From: Peribacillus simplex
Lineage (GTDB): Bacteria; Bacillota; Bacilli; Bacillales; DSM-1321
Length of the DNA: 64,000 nucleotides
Direction of reading: 5' to 3'
Assembly (NCBI RefSeq): GCF_001542915.1
Contig: NZ_LNNH01000055.1
Span: forward strand, 1-64,000
Shown here: positions 1 through 7,336 of the stretch, one piece after another
Numbering within the stretch: the first letter of the stretch is position 1
How the letters are laid out: each line of letters opens with the position of its first letter
The notes under the pieces: generated by a model
What the model saw: only the letters and a program-made list of their open reading frames with translations
Databases searched by the model: none
What the model was told of the DNA's origin: nothing
Program-made: the position numbers and the translations under genes

Positions 1-190
1 GTTTAACTAAAATAACTGGATCAATACTTGGGCGTCCTACCTCTGAGTACATATCTTTCACCAAGTCATAAATGAAAGTGAAGTCAATGGCAGCCTCCAT
101 CTTACGAACCAAATGGTTCGGTGGCACCAGTTGATCTAAAGTAATCATTTCAAGTTGATCTCGCTGAATAGAATCATGTTTAGAAAGCAT
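1..190 (-). CDS. IS1182-family transposase, N-terminal part (cut by window edge)
   Basis: The minus strand reads from an ATG at 188-190 to the window edge without a stop (63 codons). It begins MLSKHDSIQRDQLEMITLDQ and continues with LVPPNHLVRKMEAAIDF and a GRPSIDPVILVK segment. This N-terminal pattern (a 'dQLVPxxHLvRkie' stretch, then 'GRPSxDPvvL') is what I know from IS1182-family (IS5-like, DDE) transposases. The rest of the gene lies outside the window, so whether it is intact cannot be judged. Its leader to the right carries a 131-bp GC-rich repeat and a terminal hairpin. Confidence 0.85.
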   Translation of the reverse strand, partial: MLSKHDSIQRDQLEMITLDQLVPPNHLVRKMEAAIDFTFIYDLVKDMYSEVGRPSIDPVILVK

Positions 191-269
191 CCTCATCACC
201 TCAAGTTTTAATCCTTCAATTTTAAAACAAAAATGACTCCAGTCAAAAGTGTTCTATCTAAAAGGTAAG

Positions 270-400
270 ACAAAGTTGATTGGAACGGAAGGTACGAGAC
301 TCCTGCGGGAAAAGCGCGTCTAGGGGAGACCCCGCAGGCAAAGCCGAGGAGGCTCCCCGACCGCCCGCGGAAAGCGAGTGCCTGGAGTGGAAATCAACGT
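270..400 (+). repeat. GC-rich 131-bp repeat inside the IS leader (copy 1)
   Basis: This stretch is far more GC-rich than its surroundings and starts ACAAAGTTGATTGGAACG. It contains self-complementary blocks such as CTCCTGCGGG / CCCCGCAGG and ends GGAGTGGAAATCAACG. A second copy lies inverted at 61783-61917. Such repeats are, from memory, common between genes of Bacillaceae. No protein-coding role is apparent. Confidence 0.8.
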
Positions 401-464
401 CTAAATTGTACAGGCCATAAAAATAGACAAACTCGATTTTTATCGAGTTTGTCTACAGTCTGAA

Positions 465-495
465 AGCCTGATCCAAATTGGATACAGGCTTTTTA
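465..495 (+). terminator. Terminator palindrome next to the IS end
   Basis: The 26-bp inverted repeat 465-490 (AGCCTGATCC ... GGATACAGGCT) is followed on the plus strand by TTTTTATTTT, a rho-independent terminator layout. On the minus strand it could have ended the lacD operon before the IS landed beside it. From 496 to 716 I see no convincing gene. Confidence 0.55.
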
Positions 496-716
496 TTTTC
501 CTTATAGATGAAAAAGGCAAGAATGTGCGATAGTACAACTTTTCAACATATAAATAAAACTCCGTCACTTCTGTATCCCAACTTTCTTTGGGTCTTGTTG
601 GTTTAATGTTTGAAGACTCCATTTTCCATATCTAAGCAAAAATGATGTCAAACATTTGAATTCGGTGCATTATTATATAAAACTATAGTTGCAGTCTTCA
701 ATAAAAGGCGATCGGT

Positions 717-1712
717 TCAAGTTGAAGCGCTTATTTTCCCAAACCAGGATTTAGCTGTCTCTTTCAAAACGACATTCAGTTCTTCAATATTTTTCTTACC
801 AGTATCTTGTAACCAGACACGTCCTGCTTGCTCTCCATCTATGGCAAAAGGTGACACGCCCTCCTTCCAGGTTGCCCGTCCACATAATACACCGTTAAAG
901 GTGGAACCGGATCTTTTGGCAAATTTCAATGTTTCTTGGAATAGTTTTGCACTCACCCCAGCACTCAAGAAAATAAAGGGCAGTTCAGTTGCTTTACTTT
1001 GTTCATTGAAAAGAAAGGCAGCTTCTTCTTTACTGTGAACAGCTTCTCCCTCCGCATACCCTTCGACAAAGTTCATATTTACCGGAACCTCGACCTTCAA
1101 TACATCTACTTGGTATTCGGGTTTGGAGAACTCCTTCATCGCCCCAATCACTTTATTCGGTTTCACTTTTGCATACTCTCTACTTTTCACATCTTCGTTT
1201 TTAGCATCATAAGTTACAATTTCCAAGAAAAATGGAATATCTTCAGCCGCACACTCGGATCCAACACGTTCCATATAAACATGTTTAGCGTTATTAATTT
1301 TTTCTTCTTCATCCACATCATAATACAGGAGGAATTTGATCGCATCGGCGCCGGCTTCCTTCAAGCGTTTCACTGACCATTCCGGTAGTAAATCAGGTAA
1401 CCGTCCCACGTCTGACGCATCGTAGCCTGTTTTTTCATAGGCTACTAATAAACCGGCTTTCTTGTCCCGGACCTTTGCCGCTGGCATACCATATTCAGGG
1501 TCCAAAAGAATAGCCGTTGCAAATGGTGTTAATTCCTCAGAAACCAATCTTTTGAAACGAATGATGCCTTCATCTCCCACATGACTTGCATTACCTGTTG
1601 CAATCATTTTTTTTAATGAGCCACGTTGATCAATGGCTAATGCTCCAATCACACCATTTTCATCCGATAAACGTTTAAGAGCATCCACTTTATTTTTTGA
1701 TAGGTCTAACAT
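717..1712 (-). CDS. lacD: Tagatose 1,6-bisphosphate aldolase (LacD family)
   Basis: This class I aldolase would cleave tagatose 1,6-bisphosphate to glyceraldehyde 3-phosphate and dihydroxyacetone phosphate in the cytoplasm. It has about 331 residues, the usual LacD length. Family features seen are the N-terminal '[16 protein letters not shown]', '[11 protein letters not shown]' in the middle with the Schiff-base lysine expected nearby, '[11 protein letters not shown]', and 'FIFLSAGVS' near the C terminus. The second ATG (1712) is preferred because GAGGAG lies 7 bases upstream of it. It is the last gene of the amino-sugar operon, 15 bases after lacC. LacD also accepts fructose 1,6-bisphosphate in known cases. 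Confidence 0.88.
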   Translation of the reverse strand: MLDLSKNKVDALKRLSDENGVIGALAIDQRGSLKKMIATGNASHVGDEGIIRFKRLVSEELTPFATAILLDPEYGMPAAKVRDKKAGLLVAYEKTGYDASDVGRLPDLLPEWSVKRLKEAGADAIKFLLYYDVDEEEKINNAKHVYMERVGSECAAEDIPFFLEIVTYDAKNEDVKSREYAKVKPNKVIGAMKEFSKPEYQVDVLKVEVPVNMNFVEGYAEGEAVHSKEEAAFLFNEQSKATELPFIFLSAGVSAKLFQETLKFAKRSGSTFNGVLCGRATWKEGVSPFAIDGEQAGRVWLQDTGKKNIEELNVVLKETAKSWFGKISAST

Positions 1713-1727
1713 CGGCATTCTCCTCTT

Positions 1728-2663
1728 TCAATCTATTTTTTCAACTTTTACGAAATCGAAGTACTGTTTAAATTTGTTTTTATTAATATAGCCGGTTCCG
1801 GCTTCCATCGTATTTAACATCCCTGTGGTCATTGCCGTTTTCAGCACAGTTGCCACGTTTTGATTGCGGTTCAAGGCCACAGAAAATCCGGCAACGGTCG
1901 CATCTCCTGACCCTACTGGGTTGACCACATCTATTTCCGGAATCGTAACCTGATAGTAATCAGTCCCATGCTTGACAAAAGCCCCCTTACTACCCATGGA
2001 CACGACAATCCATTCAATCCCCTCGAAAATCTTATGGCTTAACGTTCGTTTCAAATCAATGATTTCAGCTTCCACTTCGAACCCCATTAGCTGTGAAAAT
2101 TCCGCCGTATTCGGCTTGATGGCAAAAGGTTTTTTCTCATGCATCAAGACTTGTTTTAACGATTCACCTGAAGAATCGACAATCACACGTTTCCCTTTTT
2201 TATGACTGATTTCAATCATTTTGCAGTAATAATGAGTCGGTAAGCCTTTCGGTAGACTTCCTGAAATGGTTACTAGAGAAGCAGATGTAATCAAACCTTC
2301 GAATTTTTCAAGAAAAGCTATACCTTCTTGTTCAGATAATGTCGGTCCTGATTCTAAGATTTCAGTTTGCATACCCTCATGAAGGATGGCGATGCAATTT
2401 CTTGATTCACTTTCGATTCTCAAAAAGTCATTTCGAATATGCCTTCCATCTAATTGCTGAACAATGTAATCGCCAATCGTTCCGCCTACAACCCCTGTGC
2501 ATATGACATCTTCTTTCATTTGCGCGATCACTCGGGCAACATTCAAGCCCTTTCCACCAGCCGTTTTACTCACCGATTCTACACGGTTGACATCGTCAAA
2601 TTTAAATCGATTTAATGGGTAGGATATGTCAACCGAGGGATTCATTGTTACAGCTACAATCAT
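1728..2663 (-). CDS. lacC: Tagatose-6-phosphate kinase / 1-phosphofructokinase-type (PfkB family)
   Basis: Ribokinase/PfkB-family sugar-phosphate kinase of about 311 residues. The N terminus 'MIVAVTMNPSVDISYPL' and 'TAGGKGLNVARV' bind sugar phosphate, and the C-terminal 'NPVGSGDATVAGF' is the PfkB signature with the catalytic Asp and anion hole. Placed between AgaS and LacD, it most likely makes tagatose 1,6-bisphosphate. A fructose-1-phosphate kinase role fits the sequence less well in this context. Start choice: GGAAAGAGGG precedes two close ATGs (2669, 2663), and the second has the better spacing and the canonical N terminus. An upstream in-frame extension to 2711 runs into the broken deacetylase remnant and is not convincing. 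Confidence 0.85.
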   Translation of the reverse strand: MIVAVTMNPSVDISYPLNRFKFDDVNRVESVSKTAGGKGLNVARVIAQMKEDVICTGVVGGTIGDYIVQQLDGRHIRNDFLRIESESRNCIAILHEGMQTEILESGPTLSEQEGIAFLEKFEGLITSASLVTISGSLPKGLPTHYYCKMIEISHKKGKRVIVDSSGESLKQVLMHEKKPFAIKPNTAEFSQLMGFEVEAEIIDLKRTLSHKIFEGIEWIVVSMGSKGAFVKHGTDYYQVTIPEIDVVNPVGSGDATVAGFSVALNRNQNVATVLKTAMTTGMLNTMEAGTGYINKNKFKQYFDFVKVEKID

Positions 2664-2704
2664 CGTCATCCCTCTTTCCGATTGTTGATTAGGCTTGATA
2701 ACGA

Positions 2705-3055
2705 CCGACACCTTTCAAATAAGTTGCAAGTAAAATCAAGCCCTGAATTCAATACGATAAAATCAGCTGCGTACCCCGTTGCAATTTTCCCGCATTCGTA
2801 ATTTAATTGAACACTATGGCAGGAGCAGTACTTGCCATATAGATGGCTTTTTCCGGGGTGGCCACACCCCATTGGACAACATTTTTGACGGCATCTTTCA
2901 ATTGCAAAGCACTGCCTGCTGAACTTCCACCTTTCCATACAGGCAGCCCCACCTTTAACCTCCACAGGTAATACTCCCAATTGATAAATTCCTTCTGACA
3001 TACCACCAGCCATCATACAATCGGCAAAAATATATGTTGACATGCCTAATCTTCT
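2705..3055 (-). pseudogene. Remnant of an N-acetylglucosamine/galactosamine-6-phosphate deacetylase (NagA/AgaA type)
   Basis: Only about 110 C-terminal residues remain, spread over two reading frames. One frame holds FADCMMAGGMSEGIYQLG and LPVEVKGG, a second holds GSSAGSALQLKDAVKNVV and WGVATPEKAIYMASTAPA, and the first frame resumes with YECGKIATGYAADFIVLN. In order these match the end of NagA: the catalytic-Asp strand, then 'AGS', 'A.r.v.w.G.s..eA..maS..PA' and 'G.i..G..AD.vvl'. Two frameshifts and loss of the first two thirds, including the metal ligands, make it non-functional. It sits exactly where an active deacetylase would be expected, between AgaS and LacC. Confidence 0.8.
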
Positions 3056-3087
3056 CATTCTATAAAACAACTACATGCGCAAGGACA

Positions 3088-4260
3088 TTACATTTTGTTA
3101 TACTCGTATAGGGTTACGCCTTTGACCACACGGTTAACTGTTCCAGTCGGAGAAGGTGTATCAGGTGTATTACCGACTTTTATGGAAGCTAGCAGTGAGA
3201 CAGTTTGCCCAATCATGACAAATGGCAATGCCAGGTAAGCATCCGGTACGGATTGAGCATCACTATTAAATAAAAATGAGTTTCCAGCATATCTGGATTT
3301 CCCATCAACTTCTATGGCACAGATGTAGTTAGCAATGTTATCTCGCTTCAATTCATTTAACAGATCCAAATCATATTGACGTGTATAAGGATGATTCGAA
3401 ACAAAAACAAAAACCACCGCCTTTTCATTGACAAATGATTTAGGTCCATGACGGAAACCTAATGGCGAATCGAATGCTGTTACGATTTTACCAGCCGTCA
3501 GCTCTAATATTTTTAACTGAGCTTCCCTCGCTAAGCCTTCTAGGCACCCTGAGCCAAGATAAATTATCCTTTCAAAATCATGATCGATGATTTGTTGGAT
3601 ATCTTCTTCTCTACCAATAACAGTTTTTCCCATTTGAGAGATTGTGCTTACAAGTGATCCCTTTTCCTCCAATGACAGCGTATCGAAAACCAGTAATGCT
3701 GATAGAGTCATGCATGAGTAGCTTCCGGTCATAGCAAATCCTTGATCATTGGCTTTTTCGGGCATCAACAACAAAAGATTGTCTTCGTCACCTTTTGCCC
3801 TTTTCGCTAACTCTCCATCACTTGCACAAGTAATCGTCAACTGGTAGAAATTCGTGATGATGTTTTGCGCTAATTCTACGGCAGCCAAACTTTCGGGGCT
3901 GTTGCCACTTCGAGCAAATGAAACCAATAAGGTTGGGCAATCTGCTTTTAAAAATTCATAGGGGTTTGACACTAATGTGGTAGTCGGAATATTCAGCAAA
4001 TCCCACTTTTTTTCATCCACTTTTCCTTTTAAATAGGGTGTAACCGTGTCACCCACGTAGGCAGAAGTTCCAGCACCTGTAAAAATGACACGAATCCGAT
4101 CATATTGTTTAGCTAATTTTTGTAAAAACGATTGAATTTCTAAACGTTTCTTTGTATACAGTGAATAGGTTTCATCCCATAGAACAGGTTGTTGCTTGAT
4201 TTCATCTGTTGTAATCGATGCACCTAACGAAACTAATTTTTCCTGATTAAGTGTAAACAT
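3088..4260 (-). CDS. agaS: AgaS-type SIS-domain sugar-phosphate deaminase/isomerase
   Basis: About 390 residues with two SIS (sugar isomerase) domains. The first contains 'RVIFTGAGTSAYVGD' and 'LLVSFARSGNSPES', the second 'IIYLGSGCLEGLAREAQLK' and 'TAFDSPLGFRHGPKSFV'. AgaS proteins convert galactosamine 6-phosphate to tagatose 6-phosphate plus ammonia, which fits the downstream LacC and LacD genes. The start at 4260 (MFTLNQEKL) is chosen because GAGGAG lies 8 bases upstream. A longer frame to 4320 would overlap the ROK kinase gene. With the 4260 start the gap to the kinase stop is 16 bases, so co-transcription is likely. A glucosamine-6-phosphate isomerase role cannot be excluded. Confidence 0.85.
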   Translation of the reverse strand: MFTLNQEKLVSLGASITTDEIKQQPVLWDETYSLYTKKRLEIQSFLQKLAKQYDRIRVIFTGAGTSAYVGDTVTPYLKGKVDEKKWDLLNIPTTTLVSNPYEFLKADCPTLLVSFARSGNSPESLAAVELAQNIITNFYQLTITCASDGELAKRAKGDEDNLLLLMPEKANDQGFAMTGSYSCMTLSALLVFDTLSLEEKGSLVSTISQMGKTVIGREEDIQQIIDHDFERIIYLGSGCLEGLAREAQLKILELTAGKIVTAFDSPLGFRHGPKSFVNEKAVVFVFVSNHPYTRQYDLDLLNELKRDNIANYICAIEVDGKSRYAGNSFLFNSDAQSVPDAYLALPFVMIGQTVSLLASIKVGNTPDTPSPTGTVNRVVKGVTLYEYNKM

Positions 4261-4276
4261 CCAAGACACTCCTCTT

Positions 4277-5182
4277 TTATAATCTCTCGAATACGCGCAA
4301 TCCTGCCCCAACGACACCATTATCTTGCTTCAATGTACTGATGCTCATTTGGCTTAAAATATGTTGTTGTTCAGGTAATAGGTAACTTCTTAGCTTTTCT
4401 TTAATTAACTTAAGCAGAAAGGGATTATTTACGATTACACTGCCGCCGAAAACCATTTTATGTGGATCCAATAAACAGGAAATCGCATAAAGTCCTTGAG
4501 CTAAGTTGTCAGTCACTTCGTCGATGATGGGTAGAAATTCACAAGCTCCCTTTATATAGCCTTCAAAGACTTCCTTGGTGGAAATTTGGTCGGATTGCAA
4601 TTCCGTTTTGGCCAACTTTTTAATGGCCGGTCCAGCCGCCACGTTTTCCAATCGCCTATTTTCCCCATTGTTCGCCTTAAAAAGTACTGGTATTAACCCA
4701 AGTTCCCCGGCAAATCCCGCCCCCCTGAAAAATGATCCATTTTGAATGATTGAACAGGAGATGCCGGTACTAATCGTCACATAGACAAATGTTTCATTCC
4801 GCTTTTCCTTTGCAGCCTTCCACTCTGCAAATGCTGCCATATAGACATCATTGTCAATGCTAATCCTTTCAAAGCCGAATTGCTCTCGTAAACGAGCGAT
4901 GACGGGGAATTGTTCCCAAGGTAAATTATTTTGAAAAATAGCGATGCCATTCTCACAATCCACTTTACCTGGTACACCCACGCCGATACCCTCTATGTCA
5001 GCCAGGGAAAAAGAGGTTTTTTTAAAGAGTTGTTCCACCGCTTCCAAGACTCTAGCAAACATTTTTTCCCGATCTGAAGGATCACTTTCAATATCCTCAC
5101 GCCTTAGCAATTTTCCGGAATCTGTAATGATCCCTGCTGTTATCTTAGTCCCTCCAATATCAATGCCGATCGCCTGTTTCAT
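4277..5182 (-). CDS. ROK-family sugar kinase (probable amino-sugar kinase)
   Basis: 301 residues with the ATPase fold of ROK kinases: 'AIGIDIGGTKITAGI' (phosphate-1 loop), 'GIGVGVPGKVD', 'ISIDNDVYMAAFAEW' (the NDV/NDA motif with the catalytic Asp), 'VTISTGISCSII' and 'GELGLIPV' (the usual E-x-G-H His position is replaced by L-I). The typical ROK zinc motif C-x-C-G-x-x-G-C-x-E is not seen. There is no DNA-binding N-terminal extension, so it is an enzyme rather than a regulator. Since the operon has an ABC importer and no PTS, it is the likely step that phosphorylates the imported sugar. The exact sugar (GalNAc, GalN or another) is inferred from AgaS-LacC-LacD. Confidence 0.8.
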   Translation of the reverse strand: MKQAIGIDIGGTKITAGIITDSGKLLRREDIESDPSDREKMFARVLEAVEQLFKKTSFSLADIEGIGVGVPGKVDCENGIAIFQNNLPWEQFPVIARLREQFGFERISIDNDVYMAAFAEWKAAKEKRNETFVYVTISTGISCSIIQNGSFFRGAGFAGELGLIPVLFKANNGENRRLENVAAGPAIKKLAKTELQSDQISTKEVFEGYIKGACEFLPIIDEVTDNLAQGLYAISCLLDPHKMVFGGSVIVNNPFLLKLIKEKLRSYLLPEQQHILSQMSISTLKQDNGVVGAGLRVFERL

Positions 5183-5268
5183 TTTCCTGCACCCCTTATT
5201 CCTCTCGATCGCCTACTTTTTAGTCCAAGCTTTTTACTTTTTCTATCTTCATCGCTCTTAAAAAAAGA

Positions 5269-5286
5269 TGGGTTGTTGGTACAAGT
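5269..5286 (+). repeat. 18-bp direct repeat, copy 1
   Basis: TGGGTTGTTGGTACAAGT here matches TGGGTTGTAGGTACAAGT at 11413-11430 in 17 of 18 positions and in the same orientation. The two copies bracket the transporter-oxidoreductase-LacI module. See the finding on that module. Confidence 0.6.
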
Positions 5287-5293
5287 TACTTTC

Positions 5294-5329
5294 ATGAAAA
5301 ACTCATAGCCAATACTATGAGTTTTTCAT
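5294..5329 (-). terminator. Long stem-loop between the ABC permease and ROK kinase genes
   Basis: A perfect 15-bp inverted repeat (ATGAAAAACTCATAG / CTATGAGTTTTTCAT) with a 6-base loop. Its symmetric A and T runs could work as a terminator in either direction. It would limit read-through from the transporter genes into the catabolic genes. The core ACTCATAG / CTATGAGT recurs in the hairpin at 11637-11660. Confidence 0.6.
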
Positions 5330-5403
5330 GCGATAAAGACTTTCCATTTTTCTTGAAATTCATACGGCGTTACATCTGCATATTCCTCATCAAGAAAACT
5401 CAT
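5327..5403 (-). CDS. Possible 25-residue small protein
   Basis: An ATG at 5401-5403 opens a frame of 25 codons (MSFLDEEYADVTPYEFQEKW, then KVFIA) ending in TGA inside the 5294-5329 hairpin. AGGTGGGGG lies 9-14 bases upstream, a plausible ribosome binding site. It starts about 80 bases after the end of the ABC permease gene. The peptide is acidic and aromatic, with no signal or membrane segment. I do not recognise it. It may be a real small protein, a leader peptide affecting the overlapping hairpin, or chance. Confidence 0.35.
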
Positions 5404-5483
5404 TGGGTCACCCCCACCTAATAAGGTGGTTAAAATGATGCGAACTAAAGGTTAGCCCCCTTTGTCCTTATTTATTCTTGTCT

Positions 5484-6317
5484 TTATTTGCCGCCTGTTA
5501 CGGCAATACCTTCAATGAATTGTTTTTGCAAGATGATGAATAATACGAGCATGGGCAGTATCGCTAAAAAGGAGCCTGCCATAAGTATAGGGTAGTTCGT
5601 TAAATATTGACCTTGAAGAGATGACAATCCAACTGAAAGTGTCATTGATCCGGGAGAACTGTTTACAATCATTGGCCACATCAATTCATTCCAGCTCCAA
5701 AGAGTCGTGAAAATACCCAATGCAATCAAACCAGGTTTGGCGAGAGGAAGCATTACTTTCCAGTAAATTTGAAAATGGTTACAGCCATCAAGTCTTGCTG
5801 CCTCTTCCAGTTCTTTTGGAAGGCCCATAAAGAATTGCCTTAGCAGGAACGTACCGAATGCGCTAAACATTCCTGGGACTATTACCGCCTGTAATGTATT
5901 CAACCACCCAAGTTTAACCATAATCATATATTGCGGGAGTAAAAACACTTGCCCTGGTACCATTAAAACGGATAAAGCTAACAAAAACAGGATATTCCTG
6001 CCCGGAAATTCAATCCTGGCGAATGCATAGGCGGCTAACGAACACAAAAATAATTGCCCCGCTGTCCTTACGACCGTAACAATAACTGTATTAAACATAA
6101 ATTTAAAAAATGGCAAAAGTCCAAAAATCTCTATATAATTTCCCCATTGCAAGTCCTTCGGAAAGATTATAGGCGGAACGTGAATGGACTCAGCATACGT
6201 TTTTAAGGAGGTTAAGATCATCCATAAAAAAGGCGTGACCATTGCTACAGATCCCAAAATGAGCACAAAATGGATAAGGAATGTTTTACTTGTCACAAGC
6301 TGCCTCGTTCTTTCCAT
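5484..6317 (-). CDS. Sugar ABC transporter permease (MalG/UgpE type)
   Basis: 277 residues with six predicted membrane helices, the MalG-like half of a carbohydrate uptake (CUT1) ABC transporter. The cytoplasmic EAA loop, which docks the ATPase, is seen as 'EEAARLDGCNHFQIYWKVML' near residue 180, and the protein ends in the usual 'FIEGIAVTGGK'. It follows the MalF-like permease by 14 bases. No ATPase gene is in the window, so the importer probably uses a shared MsmX-type ATPase encoded elsewhere, as is common in Bacillus. Confidence 0.9.
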   Translation of the reverse strand: MERTRQLVTSKTFLIHFVLILGSVAMVTPFLWMILTSLKTYAESIHVPPIIFPKDLQWGNYIEIFGLLPFFKFMFNTVIVTVVRTAGQLFLCSLAAYAFARIEFPGRNILFLLALSVLMVPGQVFLLPQYMIMVKLGWLNTLQAVIVPGMFSAFGTFLLRQFFMGLPKELEEAARLDGCNHFQIYWKVMLPLAKPGLIALGIFTTLWSWNELMWPMIVNSSPGSMTLSVGLSSLQGQYLTNYPILMAGSFLAILPMLVLFIILQKQFIEGIAVTGGK

Positions 6318-6331
6318 TGTTTCTACCTCCT

Positions 6332-7279
6332 TTAGTCATAGTGAACCCATTTTTTCTGTAAGACCATTTGGATTGCAGTGATAATCAAGATTACTATCAA
6401 TAAAAGAACAGCGATTGCTGCTGCGTATCCCTTATCGTTTAAAACGAATGCGTGCTGATAGAATAGATAAACAACTGATTGCGTACTTTCCAAGGCTGTA
6501 CTACTTTTACCAATCATCATGAAAATTAAATCAAAAACTTGAAAAGCTCCAATTAGGGACGTGATACTTACAAAGAAAATAACAGGGGAGAGCAGCGGCA
6601 GTGTAATATTAAAGAATACCTTAAGCGGGCCAGCTCCATCCATTTCCGCTGCTTCATAATAGGACTTCGGAATTCCTTGTAATCCGGAAAGGAAAATGAT
6701 CATGTTATAACCGATTCCACTCCAGATTGCTACGACAATAATTGAATATAAAGCAATTTTCGGATCACTTACCCATTGTGGGCCCTTGATTCCGAATAGA
6801 GATAAAAGATAGTTTAGCAGTCCGTAATCCGAATTGTATAGCCATTTCCAAACCATGGCGATGGCAGCTGGCATAGTGATTACGGGTAAGAAATATAATG
6901 TGCGATAAACGGATTTCCCTTTAATATTTTGATTCAGGAGTACAGCTAGTAGAATAGATAAGAATATACCGATGGGAACAGTAAAGATAATATATATCGC
7001 TGTATTCTTAAATGATTTAATGAGGTTGGTATCCTCTAGCATGCGCTTATAGTTATCCAGCCCCGTCCACTCATATTGACCAAAGGCTCCCCATTCGGTG
7101 AAGCTAAAGTAAAAGTTCTGAAAGATGGGCCAGAGATAGAAAATGAACAAACCTAACATGGTAGGAGCAATCATGAGATAAGCCCAAAAAAGGTCTGAAC
7201 TTTTCCTTGTCTTCGTTAAGTTAGAAACCTTAAATTTTGAATTTGCTTTGACCTCGGCCTGTAGAGAATGTTCCTGCAC
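6332..7279 (-). CDS. Sugar ABC transporter permease (MalF/UgpA type)
   Basis: About 315 residues with a cytoplasmic N terminus, then 'AYLMIAPTMLGLFIFYLWPI' as the first membrane helix and five more. The EAA loop reads 'EAAEMDGAGPLKVFFNITLP' near residue 220. Two GTG starts are possible (7288, 7279). The first overlaps the GGAG ribosome site, while the second has it 8 bases upstream, so 7279 is preferred. It lies between the binding-protein gene (57-base gap) and the second permease, in the order binding protein, MalF-like, MalG-like. Confidence 0.9.
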   Translation of the reverse strand: MQEHSLQAEVKANSKFKVSNLTKTRKSSDLFWAYLMIAPTMLGLFIFYLWPIFQNFYFSFTEWGAFGQYEWTGLDNYKRMLEDTNLIKSFKNTAIYIIFTVPIGIFLSILLAVLLNQNIKGKSVYRTLYFLPVITMPAAIAMVWKWLYNSDYGLLNYLLSLFGIKGPQWVSDPKIALYSIIVVAIWSGIGYNMIIFLSGLQGIPKSYYEAAEMDGAGPLKVFFNITLPLLSPVIFFVSITSLIGAFQVFDLIFMMIGKSSTALESTQSVVYLFYQHAFVLNDKGYAAAIAVLLLIVILIITAIQMVLQKKWVHYD

Positions 7280-7336
7280 CGTTCTCACTCCTTTTATGGA
7301 AAGAAGAGAAGAAACATCTTCTCTCCTTCATTTTTT

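Larger units (their letters stand above)
1..463 (-). mobile_element. IS1182-type insertion sequence, 5' end and leader
   Basis: Outward from the transposase start (190) the element has an AT-rich leader, the GC-rich repeat at 270-400, and a terminal hairpin at 425-454 (arms AGACAAACTCGAT / ATCGAGTTTGTCT). It ends near 463 with CAGACTGTAGACAAAC on the minus strand. The same order and near-identical sequence recur in the element at 61719-62807, where both ends are visible, and that copy defines the boundary here. The outer end abuts a terminator-like palindrome at 465-490. Confidence 0.75.

Noticed and set aside
440-622. A 60-codon minus-strand frame running through the terminator palindrome into the IS end
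   Set aside because: No good ribosome site, and its last third is only the palindrome and IS terminal repeat; at most a gene fragment.
999-1376. A 125-codon plus-strand frame inside lacD
   Set aside because: It lies opposite conserved LacD coding sequence and has low-complexity, Phe-rich content typical of a shadow frame.
5294-5329. Part of a riboswitch before the ROK kinase gene
   Set aside because: It is a simple 15-bp hairpin without a visible aptamer; a terminator or attenuator explains it better.
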